From: Buddleja alternifolia
Taxonomy: Eukaryota > Streptophyta > Magnoliopsida > Lamiales > Scrophulariaceae
Direction of reading: 5' to 3'
Assembly: GCA_019426215.1 (NCBI GenBank)
Contig: CM033394.1
Location: 20,356,195-20,420,194, forward strand
Length of the DNA: 64,000 nt
The notes under the pieces were generated by a model. The model did no database searches. It saw only the letters and a list, made by a program, of their open reading frames with translations, and was not told the DNA's origin. The position numbers and the translations under genes were made by a program. Shown here one piece after another: positions 12,517 through 23,096 of this stretch. How positions within the stretch are numbered: position 1 is the first letter of the stretch; the number at the start of each line of letters is the position of its first letter.

Positions 12517-13470
12517 TTGACCTAAATGACTTAAGCAAGCCACACAACTATATGCAGAAACAAAGTGCTAAAATAAAAAAGAAATTGAATAAGAAAATAA
12601 AATTAGAATGCCTTTAAGTGTTCATTGGAAAAACACCTTCGATTGAATATACAGATAATTTTGAATACTATTAAATATCAGTGGTATATTCAACATATTT
12701 TTACTTTACTACACTGATCATTTATGAAAAATGCAGGTTCCAAAACTAATAAATTTCTTGTCTTGTCAGTGACTTGTTTTCCCAATGTGACTTGCTAGAC
12801 ATTAGAACTCAATAAGCATTAATTAATGAATGCCTGGTTGGTGGAGATTATTTATTAATTCAAGTTAGATTATATCCTATATATTTGCTTTAATTTGTTC
12901 TTCTAGCAACTTATTGCTTCTGCCTATCCTTTTTCTTGCAGAAAAAGCAAGAATAATTGCTTGATACAGTGTTCTTGGTAAGACTGAGATTTCAAACAAA
13001 CAAACAAACAAGAGGTTTTAGTGCTTTAGAATAACTCGATGTCTTTCGGAAACTAAGATGACTTCCTTGATATTTTTTCTTGAGGAATTTTAATTTCAGC
13101 ATACGCCATAAAAATATCACCATGTTTTCACCTTCTTCGACTGTGATAGTATTGATGTTTTGAATCAATTGACTTTGATAAATTTATACATCCATATTTT
13201 CTAAAACAAGGGATGTAAAAATATGGTACTATAAAAACAATGATCTATATAATTTCTTTACTCCAAAATATGATATATATATATATGTGTGTGTGCGCGT
13301 TTGCGCGCGCTGGCGCGCATTTATTTTGATATTTTATTCATTGTTTATGCTCCTCAAAGAGTTAGGAATACTTCTGATTTGCCTAACATTTTTATTCGTT
13401 ATTTTTAATCGTTTTTCTTGATATAGTCCACATTATTACACATATAACTCTCAACATGTCAATTAATTAT
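12517..13470. other. Non-coding stretch with a mixed microsatellite
   Basis: No gene recognised. A compound simple repeat at 13272-13320 runs (AT)n, (GT)n, then alternating GC-rich CGCG units. A (CAAA)n run lies at about 12996-13010. These may act as promoter-distal or structural sequence, but nothing shows it. Confidence 0.5.
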
Positions 13471-14080
13471 GGAAAAATTATGCCCAATCCCCTTGTATTT
13501 AGGTCTGATTACAAATATACCTCCCACACAATTTTTTTTTAATTAGTCACACCCCATGTAGTTTGCAAATGTTTACAACCGTCAGCTTCCATTAGGATTA
13601 CATTAGGGTTCCGTTAAAAAAATTGTGATTTGACTAGAATACCTTTATAATTAATATTCATGAATTTATTTTTGAATCAGAAATTGAAATTTTGGAAAAA
13701 AAAAAGAAAAAAAGACAAAAAAATTATCTAAAGGTTCCAAATATTAGAAATTATTATATAAAATTTAAAAAATTCAAAAAAAATTTAGTAAATATAAAAA
13801 ATTATTATAGAATATCATAAATATAGAAAAAAGTAAATGTTTAAAATTTTTAAAAATTTTTAGAAAATGTAAGAACGTATCTAGAAAATAGAAATAATAT
13901 TTTGAAAATGTTAGAAATTATTCTGAAAATAAGAAAATGTTAAATAAATTTTAAAATTTTAGAAAATATTTAAAAAATATCAAAAATTATTATAAAAATA
14001 TCAAAATTTTTATAATATATTTTAAATAAAAACAAAGATTTAGTAATATTAAAAAATTCTAAGAAATAAAAAATTATTTT

Positions 14081-14466
14081 AAATAGAAAGAATCTCTAGT
14101 AATGTTAGATATTATTATAACAATATTAGAAAATATCTTCATTAAATATTTTTTAAATAAATGTTGAAAGTGTTATAAAAATTATAAAAAAATCTAAGAA
14201 ATATAAAAAACAATAATGTTGATATTTATAATTATAACTAAAATATTTAAGTATACTATAATTTATTATATTTTAAATAGAAAGAATCTCTAGTATTGTT
14301 AGATATTATTATAACAATATTAGAAAATATCTTTATTAAATATTTTTTAAATAAATGTTGAAAGTGTTATAAAAATTATAAAAAAATCTAAGAACTACAA
14401 AAAACAATAATGTTAATATTTATAATTATAATTAAAATATTTAAGCATACTATAATTTATTATATT
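14081..14466. repeat. Two-unit tandem repeat, period 194 bp
   Basis: The block starting AAATAGAAAGAATCTCTAG recurs 194 bp later (14081 and 14275) with only a handful of differences over nearly its full length. It lies inside the MULE-type element and probably arose by local duplication in AT-rich DNA. Confidence 0.75.
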
Positions 14467-14714
14467 AAGTATATTATAATATCTAATAATTTTCAAAATA
14501 TTTTAAGATCATTTCTGGTTTATAAAAATAATTTATTATTTTTAAATATATTATAATATCTAATTTTGCAAAAACATTCTAATAAATGCTCAGAATATTT
14601 TAAGCTGATTTTTGGTTTATACTATATTTATTATAATATCTAATTTTGCAAAAAAGAAAAAGAAAAAGCAAGAAAAAAAGAGAAATGAAATTAAAAAAAA
14701 AAAGCATGAAAAAG

Positions 14715-14905
14715 ATCGTCTTCCCCTAAACCGTTGCATCGGTAAAATAGCGCTGAACATTGCCTACACCAATGCGAGCTCCATCCGCTCCCTTCGCCGC
14801 CCCAAAGCTCGAGATTGACTCAAATCGAATCGATTTGATAGAACTAAAATCAAACCTATTCCTTTTGAAAATGAGGCTGCAACTGTAAAGAAGACGACGT
14901 TGTTC
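14715..14905 (-). pseudogene. Possible captured gene fragment inside the MULE-type element
   Basis: Base composition rises sharply here compared with the surrounding AT-rich interior. On the minus strand there is a 72-codon open frame (14726-14944). Its C-terminal half (glycine/alanine-rich, ending GVGNVQRYFTDATV) looks like real protein, whereas its lysine-rich N-terminus is only a poly-purine tract. MULEs often capture host exons (Pack-MULEs), which would explain the patch. I do not recognise the parent gene. Confidence 0.3.
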
Positions 14906-15144
14906 TATTTTTCTTTTTTTCTTTTTCTTTTTTTCTTTTTTCATTTTTTCATTTTCTGATTTTTGGATTTGTTTTTGGTTTTCTTATTCTGGGTTTAATC
15001 AAGAGCATTTTAGATGATTCAGTTAAGGCAAATTTCGTCATTTTGCAAACTACAGGGAGGTTTGGGTAATTAAAAAAAGTTGAGGGTATATTTATAATTT
15101 GGCCTAACTACAGAGGTTGCGGACGTAATTTTCCCATTAACTTT

Positions 15145-17214
15145 ATAAGCATAGAGGGTAATAGTGCAGTTTGACTAATAAAACCAGAAAATGAATACTT
15201 ACGGATTACTCCTTCAATTTTTGAATTCTTTTATATTATTATTATTTTCCAAATTATTATTGCATTATAGTGCGTCCCATGTGTTGCATTGCACACCGCA
15301 ACATTAGAAAAAAGTGTTGACAGGAATCTTTCATAGGAGTTTGAAATGGAAGTGCAGGTGGAATAAGAAGAATAGAAAGAGAGAATGGAAGCTGGCAAGA
15401 AATATAGTAGAAATTAATATATACATACTCAAAAAGCACTGAAATTTAAACTTTAAGTGATGAAAGTAGCAGCAGCAGTTAGTAAGATATATAACTCTTA
15501 TCTTTCTTCTTCCATTTAACTTTCAGCAGTGGGGGTGGACAAAGTTTTTGTCTTTATTGGGAAAATGATAATAAGTTTCACTTCAAGTCGACAGTAGTAG
15601 TATTTTTTATTTTTTTTTTGATCGGTGACAGTAGTAGTATTGAAGTGAGCAAACCCTATTAAATATATTAATGTTCTACAACTTAGTATTAATTAATTTC
15701 TACTTACCGTGAAACGCCCTCTATCTGAATGCAACATCAAATAATGGTATATATTTTATATATGCTACGTTTGAGGAACAATACCTAGCTAAAAAATGGA
15801 TGTATATATGTAAGTTGTTCCACTCTCTTATTTTACATACCGGCTACTTCTTACTTTTGAGAAATATAAAACATAATAATAATGGGGCATATGTACCTTA
15901 TTTTGAGCCATTCAATATTATGCATTAGATGCATAAAGTTTTTCTCCGTATTTTTTATAATTAAAATCTCTAATTCTTGGGCTTTTGTTTATAGATGAAA
16001 ACCCTAGGGATCAATAACCAAAATGAAACAACTTTCTTTACCTTTTTTTCTTTCTTTTGAATTAATAATTCATATTAGTCACTCTATTTTATATTTATTG
16101 CTCTTATTTTTTGTTTTTGTTTTTCATTCAAAATAAGACTGCACTGATAGAATATTCAATTTTGAAAATACTCTCTTGCTTAAATAGTACATACACTATT
16201 TTGTAACATTCATTGTAAACACCTTATGATCATATCAAATGGAATTCATAATTAGAATGCAATTGAGAGAGTATATATCATATATATATATATATGTATT
16301 TATATATTCAACTAATTAAGTTGTGTTCTCTTGTAATTAGGGTGCTTACGTTGATAAAGCATTTTTATGGTTGGTGCAGTGGGGCTTAAATTGCCAGCCT
16401 TTGACCACACGCCTGCAGAATCTATTGGTATCCGGGGATGGTGTCCAATGAATATTTTGGCGTGCTTTATTTTTCAACTATCCCATATTTTTGTCACTTT
16501 TCTTTATTTAACCTTTTCTCTGCTCTTTATCCATTCTCTCTTTCCACACCAATGAAGCATGCCATTTATATGTAATCCCAAACATAGTTTGGGAAGCCCC
16601 AGGACTTTGTTTGCTAGGTATATACAATTCTTAGATGGGGCAATTAGACTCTTCTATCACTTCTATGCATATATATAAAATCTTAACAGAATAAGCACTT
16701 AAGATCTCTTCTTTCAATTTGAATAACTACATTTATTGAAGGGGACACTAGGTCTATAAGATTCGATTGCACTTGATTGAATTAGTGTGGTGGTATCTTT
16801 GGACTTGAAATACTAATGTTGCATATGGTACTCTCTACATTTGCATGTGATAAATAAATGACTTTTTTGTCAGTACTAGTTCACTGTTCCCCATACTATC
16901 TTTGTTATCAATTTTGTGGGGTCTTTACATTATGTTATATGATGATTTTATGTTGTGTGAGACAAATTAGACACAAGAAATATCAAGAAAATGCTCCCAC
17001 CCCTGATATCACATGAATACAATCTACGCACTTTGATGTTTACGTACAAGATATATCGAATAACTTTTCATAGATATGTTACGACTTACAATTTCAAAAT
17101 TGTAATACATTGTAGAATCGAAATTAACCCAAGTGCTATGTTTAGATTATGATATATCAATGAAATATATATATATATATATGAATTTTAGTTATTTCAA
17201 GTTTTCGCGGAATT
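15145..17214. other. Non-coding stretch
   Basis: No gene recognised. (AT)n microsatellites lie at about 16276-16296 and 17167-17181. A 62-codon open run at 16367-16555 (+) begins with a plausible-looking segment but has no domain I know and no splice context. The stretch at 15280-15440 is open on the minus strand for 60 codons without similarity. Confidence 0.5.
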
Positions 17215-17558
17215 CACTACTACACAAATATACTATTACAACACACCTATTACAGCGGTTCTAGTTAAACCGCTGAACGGAGGTACCTATTATAACGGTT
17301 CATGGGTGAACCGCTGCAATAGGCGATTCATACACCTATTACAGCGGTTCACTTTTGAACCGCTGTAATAGGTACGTTCACTGTAATAGGGTAAACCTAT
17401 TACAACGGTTCACTTTTGAACCGCTGTAATAGGTGTGTTCACTGTAATAGGGTGAACCTATTACAGTAGTTCACTTTTGAACCTCTGTAATAGGTGCCGC
17501 CTATTACAGTAGTTCACAAGTGAACCGCTGTAATAGGCGGTTTACCCTAATACAACAA
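17215..17558. mobile_element. CACTA-like end with six tandem hairpin units
   Basis: It starts CACTACTACACAAATATAC, a CACTA-style terminus. Six palindromic units follow, each built as CCTATTACAGCGGTTC, a short loop, then GAACCGCTGTAATAGG, at about 17245, 17285, 17334, 17393, 17455 and 17499. Arms of the third unit pair almost perfectly over 16 bp. Sub-terminal repeats of this kind are normal in CACTA elements. No matching opposite end was found in the window, so either the element is truncated or the array belongs to the neighbouring MULE-like unit. Confidence 0.6.
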
Positions 17559-17589
17559 AACAAACTGCCCCTCCCTCCTCCCAATTTCA

Positions 17590-17621
<32 letters not shown>

Positions 17622-17692
17622 GGCTTATTCAAAACCGCCGCCACCACCACCACCATATACAGCTGTCTCCACCACCACCGTAAGCTTCTTCT

Positions 17693-17737
<45 letters not shown>

Positions 17738-17739
17738 GT

Positions 17740-17790
<51 letters not shown>
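17559..17790. repeat. (CT)n, (CCA)n and (TA)n microsatellite block
   Basis: Long CT runs, a CCA/CCG trinucleotide tract and two TA runs. The same order recurs at 18333-18560 after the MITE. Open frames across it are repeat artefacts (serine-leucine and tyrosine-isoleucine alternations). Confidence 0.8.
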
Positions 17791-18332
17791 GGCTTTAATT
17801 GGATGAACACTCCATCTCCAAAAAAATATTTTTCAAACATTTTTTCTCCCAAAAATACGTTTGGTTGGCATATCATGAGAATTTTTTTGAATAAAAGTCT
17901 CAAAGTTTCTATGAAAAATTCTTGGAAAAAAAGAAAAAAAATACATTTTTACTATTCATGATTTGACAGTTTATTCACCAATTAAAAGGGTTTGGTCCGG
18001 CTGTTGTTCAACACCGAAAATCAAATTAATTACATATTCTAATGTAAAATAACGTAACGAGCAAAATAAGATCCATTTTGCCTATTTTTGATGACTAAAT
18101 CGATGAATTTGATTAAAATATGTTTATGAAAAATTATATTTAAACATTAATATAAACAAACTTTCACAATAAAAAACATATCACATCAACCATAATCATT
18201 ACATATTTTTCTCTAAAAAAAACTCATCCAACCACATTTCTAACACAACATTTCTTATCCCTAAAAATCTTTTTTCTCACTTTTGTCATGAAAAAAAATT
18301 CTCCGAGGTGGATATGCCATCCAATTAAGCCC
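17791..18332. mobile_element. MITE with inverted termini (about 540 bp)
   Basis: The left end GGCTTTAATTGGATG mirrors the right end CATCCAATTAAGCCC. Pairing extends inward with mismatches (CATCTCC/GGAGA and T-rich/A-rich arms). The element splits a CT/TA microsatellite block, which appears on both sides. There is no coding capacity. The termini resemble Tourist/PIF-like or hAT-like elements. The target duplication cannot be read safely because the flank is TA-repeat. Confidence 0.6.
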
Positions 18333-18336
18333 TATG

Positions 18337-18377
<41 letters not shown>

Positions 18378-18690
18378 ACTCTCTCTCAATAGCACCACCG
18401 CCGCCGCCGCCGCTACCACCACCACCCCCGCTACCAACACCACCATATACTGCCGCCGCCTCCACCACCACCACAATTTTAGTTTAGTTTGTGCGAATTT
18501 GGAGTAAGCTTTTTAGATATATATATATATATATATATATATAGTTTGTGCCTATGTGTCTCGGGTTTGTGCTATAAATTGGAAATTTCTCGTAAAATGT
18601 AATGGGTTTGTACTATGTGCATGTGTTTGTGCGAATTTGGGGTAAGTTTTTTAGATAAATGTGAGGAAAATTTTGTGGTGTAAGTAATTC
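18333..18690. repeat. Microsatellite and leader-like region before the transposase
   Basis: (CT)n at 18336-18374, CCG/CCA tracts at 18392-18474 and (AT)n at 18519-18543. Two copies of GTTTGTGCGAATTTGG (18487 and 18625) follow. No coding signal; it may be the eroded 5' part of the transposase gene. Confidence 0.5.
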
Positions 18691-20140
18691 ATGGGAATTG
18701 CCTATTTTTATGGAATATATAGAGGAAATAGGGACTTGATTGAATTTACGGTTAATTTGGGCCTTCATGTTTCTTACTATAAAGCCCTGCGGGGCAAACA
18801 TCTAGTGAGAAGTACTATCAGGGGTGATCCTGAGGAAAGTTATGCTTTTCTTCCGAGTTATTTGTATATGCTGAAGCAGGTGAATCCCGGTACAATTTCT
18901 GACATATGTACAGATGTGGATGGCAAGTTTGTGTCTTTATTCTTTGCATTGGGAGCATGCATTGAAGGTTTTAAGGCCATGAGGAAGGTAATTGTTATTG
19001 ACGGTACGCATTTAAAGACCAAGTACAAAGGTGTATTATTAGTTTGCACTGCACAAGACAACAACAAACATCAATATCCTCTTGCTTTTGGTGTAGTAAT
19101 ACGTGAATGCGATGCATCATGGTTTTGGTTCCTGGACAAGCTTAGTGAGGTCATACCCGATTCTGAAGATTTGGTCATCATTTCAGATAGAAACGGAAGC
19201 ATCATAAATACAGTTCCGATAGTGTATCCCAAGGCTTCACATGGATTCTGTGCTTATCATATCTCTCAAAATATTAGGACTCGCGTTAATACCGGCAGGG
19301 GCATTAAACAGAAAAATGAAGCTCGCGAGAGCGTGTTGTCGAAGTTCACGGCTTGCGCCGAAGCATACACTGTTCAAGAGTTTGAAAAATGTTTTGATGA
19401 CCTAACAAAAAGGCAACCTCGTACATGTGTCAAGTTTCATGAGTATATTCAAGATCTACTCCTTATGCGTTGGGCCAGGTGCTACTTTGAATGTTCACGA
19501 TACAACATCTTGACTTCCAACAGAGTTGAGTCCATTAATGCTGTCCTGGTTAGTGCTAGATCATTTCCGCTGATTGTTATGTTGGATGAGATCGTGAACT
19601 TAATATGTCGGTGGTTCAGTAAGCACCAGAACGAATCTTGTGAGGGTGGAATGTCACAACTCCTAACTCCAGAAGCTGAAAGCACATTGCATGCAAGGAA
19701 ACGCGAGTCCAACTTCTATAAAGCTAAAGAACTTAATAAGTTCACAGGTGAGTATATGGTCAAACGCACGGGGGCTCTGGAGCACGAAGAAAATTTCTTT
19801 GTTGACCTGCAGAGGAAAAAATGTAGTTGCTGAGTTTTCGACATTAACCATATCCCTTGTGAGCACGCGCTTGCTGCATTTTCTGGTGATGACGCAGAAT
19901 TGTCTTCTCTACGCTCGAAGTACTACTTGAAAGAATTATGGGCATTGGAGTATTTCTGAACCATATACCCCGTTCCTTGTCAGTCCACTTGAAGCATTCC
20001 TGATGAAATAAAGGCCATTAAGGTGGTAGCTCCGGACTACAAGAAAATGACTGGAGTGCCACAGTCTGTTAGAATGGAGACAGGTGGACAGAAGGTTCGT
20101 AAAAAGTCAAGGAGACCAAAAGATCCAAGAAAGTTCTAAA
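18691..20140 (+). pseudogene. MULE (mudrA-like) transposase, 3'-broken
   Basis: 380 codons are open (18691-19833); the same frame then continues to 20140 through three TGA stops at 19831, about 19957 and about 19990. The middle is a MULE transposase domain. It has a KALRGKHL helix, a LPSYLYMLKQVNPGT block (about 54-68), IDGTHLKTKYKG with the first catalytic Asp near residue 104, ISDRN with the second Asp near 166, a C-x2-H pair at 187/190 (CAYH) and TSNRVESIN near 275-283. Past the first stop lies a SWIM zinc finger (C-S-C, then PCEH), so that finger is cut by the stop. A basic C-terminal tail ends in KSRRPKDPRKF. No CCHC or MuDR N-terminal domain is visible upstream, so the gene is also short at the 5' end. 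It moves DNA by a DDE mechanism in intact relatives. This copy should be inactive without readthrough. Confidence 0.9.
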
Positions 20141-21080
20141 CTGAACTATGGAGAAGTTTAATTTTTTTAATTCTTTTTTAAATTACTAAGATTTTTTAAT
20201 GTTGCATTTTTCAATCATATAAACTGTTCAGTTGATTCAAACTATGTACTATATGTATTTGTACTATATTGCAAAAGAAATTGAATGAGTGAAGGTGAAT
20301 CTTTTATTGTACAAGTCAGTTACTTTAGGGTGTAAATGCCCTTCAACTGTCAGCATTTTATGTTTGCTATGTAGCAAAGTGTCTAAGATAAACGATGCAT
20401 TTCTCTATTCTAGTTAACGAATTATCTAGTATCGACATAATTCTCTAAAATGTTTGTAGTTGAGAATACTGGTCCATGTTTTCTTTCTAAGACTGCCGCT
20501 GGTGAGTTGTGACTCACGGTTGATACTTGGCGGAATTTAACTAGACAAGAAAATTTATTTTCTTGAGTTTGAGTTTGAGTTTGAGTTTGGCTCATAGTTT
20601 CTTGAGTTTGAAAATTTCTTGCTGTCCACTATACAGAAAATACTGGTTATACACGGTTTCTTGTTATACCTATACAGAGCAGCAATCTGTCAACTATACA
20701 AAAAATACTGGTTGTACCGTGTACCAATCTGGACAGTATATTTCATACCATATTTTGTGTAATAAATTTTCTGTGCGAAATAGTTGTCATTTTGAAGGTA
20801 AACGAATTAACTGTTAAAGTAATGCACAGTACAACATGAAAGAAAGATTCGTATTTAATGTCTTTAGTACTTGTTAGTAAATGTAAAGCTTGATAATTTA
20901 AAATTTACTTGTTATGCTTGTTAGCAAATGTAAAGCTTGATAATTTAAAACTCTATTATTTAATTGATTGTAGATTAATTAAGGATGTAAGAGGGTTCAT
21001 ACCGAGGAGATGAGGAGTTACATAAAGTGTGGTGATGAGTCTTTCAAACTTCCTCTCATCCCAACCGAGGGGCTAACTTC
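20141..21080. other. Non-coding stretch with TATACTGG-family repeats
   Basis: A triple GAGTTTGAGTTT tract lies at about 20565-20590. From about 20627 to 20750 the phrase ATACTGGTTATAC / ACCAATCTGGACAGTATA occurs, and it recurs near 24900, 40500 and 42040-42690. A 60-bp unit (TTAGTAAATGTAAAGCTTGATAATTTAAAA) is repeated at 20874 and 20921; its first half also occurs in the 286-bp array near 42 kb. Confidence 0.55.
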
Positions 21081-21240
21081 CCCACATTTATTATATTATT
21101 TTGAATGACCTCTAGTATATGCAGTATTACTATTAAACTACATATATTGAATAAATAGACTGGATAGATGGGATTGACAACCAACCACTTTAATGCATAA
21201 CCACAAAAAAATTTACACCAATGGATGAGGAGTTACATAA
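21081..21240. repeat. Dispersed repeat shared with 40248-40420
   Basis: The block beginning CCCACATTTATTATATT and running through GTATATGCAGTA, TATTGAATAAATAGA and GATTGACAACCAACCACTTT is found again directly next to Copia element 1 at 40248. About 120 bp are closely alike before the copies part. GATGAGGAGTTACATAA is additionally repeated within 1 kb here (21007 and 21222). Confidence 0.75.
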
Positions 21241-21410
21241 TTCGATTAAGACCAAGAAGACAATGAGCTACATAAAGTGATTCTATTAATACCCAACTTC
21301 ATTTATTTATCCTCCTCATCTGACTTTCCTCTATCTATGTCTCTCTCTCTCTCCCTCTCCGTCTCTCCCTCTCCCTCTCTCTTTTGTGTCTTTCTTTCAA
21401 GAGGTAATCG

Positions 21411-21922
21411 ATGGAACCGTCCTTTTCTATTCCCGCCATCTGCAGAAGAATTATTCAGAAACAAATGGCGGAGTTGCAAAAGCAGTCCTTCGTCGATGGT
21501 ATGGAGTTGCAGCCATTTTTTCTTGTATCTTTCCTTCTAAAAGTGACTGAATCTGAATTAATGGTTCTTATGATCATGTCTTCATTACTTCATGCAGAAG
21601 TAGGCAGCGTTTCAGGCAACATATATCATTGGCACCCTACCTTGTTGGGGCCTCCAAACAGCCCCTTTGCCGGAGGAAAATTTGTTTTAAATATTCATTT
21701 CCAGCCCGAGAATCCACTTAAACCACCCATGGTAATTTGATGTTACCTTTTACTTTGACTGCCATCGTGTTACACATAATTTGATACCCTCTAATTAAGT
21801 TTTGCACTGATCAGGTACGGTTCCAAACAAATATTTTCCATCCAAATATCAGCCCTAGTTGTGGCGGTATTAGCATGCGTATACTGAGACAACATTGGGT
21901 ACCCCGCATATCTATGTTGAAG
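21411..21922 (+). CDS. Ubiquitin-conjugating (E2/UBC)-like gene, active-site Cys replaced, 3' end missing
   Basis: Three exons can be read with standard splice sites and matching phases: 21411-21498, 21598-21731 and 21815-21922, giving about 110 residues. The UBC fold is clear in order: an N-terminal helix (RRIIQKQMAELQKQ), the W-x-x-x-x-x-GPPNSPFAGGKF strand region, a PLKPP loop and FHPNISPSCGG. E2 enzymes carry a thioester from E1 on the Cys of an N-G-x-I-C-L motif. Here the aligned residues are GGISM, so Cys is replaced by Ser, with another Cys four residues before it. The reading stops after ILRQHW..SMLK at a donor-like GTACC; the last helices of the fold are missing or decayed (a weak LLMMDFLQLLD-like reading lies in the next 60 bp). 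It sits between the MULE transposase and the GRF gene. It may be a pseudogene or a short E2-variant protein. Confidence 0.7.
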
Positions 21923-22020
21923 GTACCATGACACTGAAATGTTCTTGCCTAATTTACCATCTAAACCTATTTTTCTGATGATGGATTTTCTGCAACTCCT
22001 TGACAATCAAATTAAAAATG

Positions 22021-22195
22021 AACAGAAAATGAATAAAAAAATAACACTTAACACACTTAACTTCCCCTTAACAGAGGTCCCGGTAAGGGGAAGTCTAAAC
22101 CCTAAACCCTAAAATAAACAGAAAATGAATAAAAAAATAAGACTTAACACACTTAACTTCCCCTTAACAGAGGTCCCGGTAAGGGGAAGTCTAAA
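22021..22195. repeat. 96-bp tandem duplication with a hairpin and CCCTAAA units
   Basis: AACAGAAAATGAATAAAAAA recurs at 22021 and 22117 (period 96). Each unit holds the inverted repeat ACTTCCCCTTA / TAAGGGGAAGT around a 13-base loop, an 11-bp stem that could form a terminator-like hairpin. Between the units is AAACCCTAAACCCTAAAA, a telomere-like run (22096-22114). Confidence 0.8.
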
Positions 22196-22282
22196 CATGA
22201 AGTGATTAACATAATATTAGATTATAATATTCATTCATTGAACAGATTATACAAAATCTAGGAAAGAAAACACATCTTTCAC

Positions 22283-22777
22283 TCAATTGGTGGACTGATG
22301 AATGATCATTCCAACTGATAGACCGACCACAAATATGAAAATTGCAAGCAGAATGAAGGCAACTATTATGAAACAACACATTAGGGAGAACCCCCTACTA
22401 GTTACCCTCAATTCACTTTGCAGCGGCTTGTCAAATCTAAGCGTCATACATATATTCTTTTCCATTGCCCTGTCAATGGCTATATCAACGCTCGGGCAAC
22501 CACTGGTGGAACCCACCACTGGTTGGGCATTACTAGATGACGCACCTTGCTCTGTCGCTGTCTGCGTTGGGCGGACATTATTCTCCATAAAACCAGGTTG
22601 TGGTATATATGTATGTTCGTCATGGTAGTCATCGCACCAAAGATAACTATCAGAATGTTTTTTCCAGCCGGGACATCGATAAAAGTAGCGGCCTGGATTT
22701 TTTGTGTCCGGTCCGGCACGGAGAATAAGCATTTTGCCTCGGCCGCACTTACACGTAGGTGACTAGAATCCCTCCAT
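22283..22777 (-). CDS. GRF-type zinc-finger protein with C-terminal membrane segment
   Basis: The clean open frame starts at 22732 (149 residues). An in-frame ATG lies at 22777, but a TAG (22763-22765) follows four codons later. The zinc-finger's first half (CKCGRGK) lies between that stop and the Met at 22732, so the true start must either read through, be non-ATG, or come from an upstream exon spliced near GATTCTAG. The domain reads C-x-C, then NPGRYFYRCP, a WCDD segment and acidic residues, the zf-GRF pattern of a small nucleic-acid-binding finger. Near the C-terminus is a run of about 25 hydrophobic residues (FIIVAFILLAIFIFVVGL), a likely membrane anchor. GRF fingers fused to a tail anchor are common in plants, often beside transposons. 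Its partners and role are unknown. Confidence 0.7.
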
Positions 22778-23096
22778 GATTCAGTGATTTAACAACGAGA
22801 CGAGAGAGGAGAGATGGAGAGGGGGGGAAAGATTGTAATATAGAAATGATAACTAATTGCCCTGAACGATGGGGAAACGCACGGGAGGGTTGGCCAGAAA
22901 ATAAAGAAAATAACAGGGATATGTTGTGTTGTTCTCCTGTTAGGTTGTTGTGGGAAAGAAATTGTTAGGGTGATAATGAAAATAATAGGGCTAATGAAAG
23001 TAATGGAAATGATAAATAATGGGAATAATATCACAAATGTGTTTTTCTTCTTTTCCCGCCTTTTTTTTATTTCAAACCCCCTTTTTCGGATTTCCT

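Larger units (their letters stand above)
13471..15135. mobile_element. Non-autonomous TIR element of MULE type (1,665 bp)
   Basis: The left end GGAAAAATTATG and the right end, read in reverse, GGGAAAATTACG form imperfect inverted repeats of about 110 bp with matching blocks throughout (TTAGG, ACAAATATACC/ATAAATATACC, TTTTTTAATTA, TGTAGTTTGCAAA). GGRAAAATTA termini and 9-bp target duplications are typical of plant MULEs. The flanks ATTAATTAT (13462-13470) and ATTAACTTT (15136-15144) agree at seven of nine positions, an aged duplication. The interior is AT-rich, with a tandem duplication and one GC-richer segment (separate entries). There is no transposase, so it was mobilised in trans. Confidence 0.75.

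Noticed and set aside
17245..17539. CRISPR-like array
   Set aside because: Repeats are palindromic transposon sub-terminal units of uneven spacing in a plant nuclear sequence.
17520..17798. Open frame of 92 codons across CT and TA repeats
   Set aside because: Serine-leucine and isoleucine-tyrosine alternations are simply translated microsatellites.
18261..18476. Minus-strand frame with Trp, Arg-Glu and Ala/Val runs
   Set aside because: Produced by CCG/CCA and CT repeats; no domain.
22021..22195. Bacterial-type terminator hairpin
   Set aside because: Stem-loop is part of a tandem repeat, lacks a gene just upstream, and the genome is eukaryotic.
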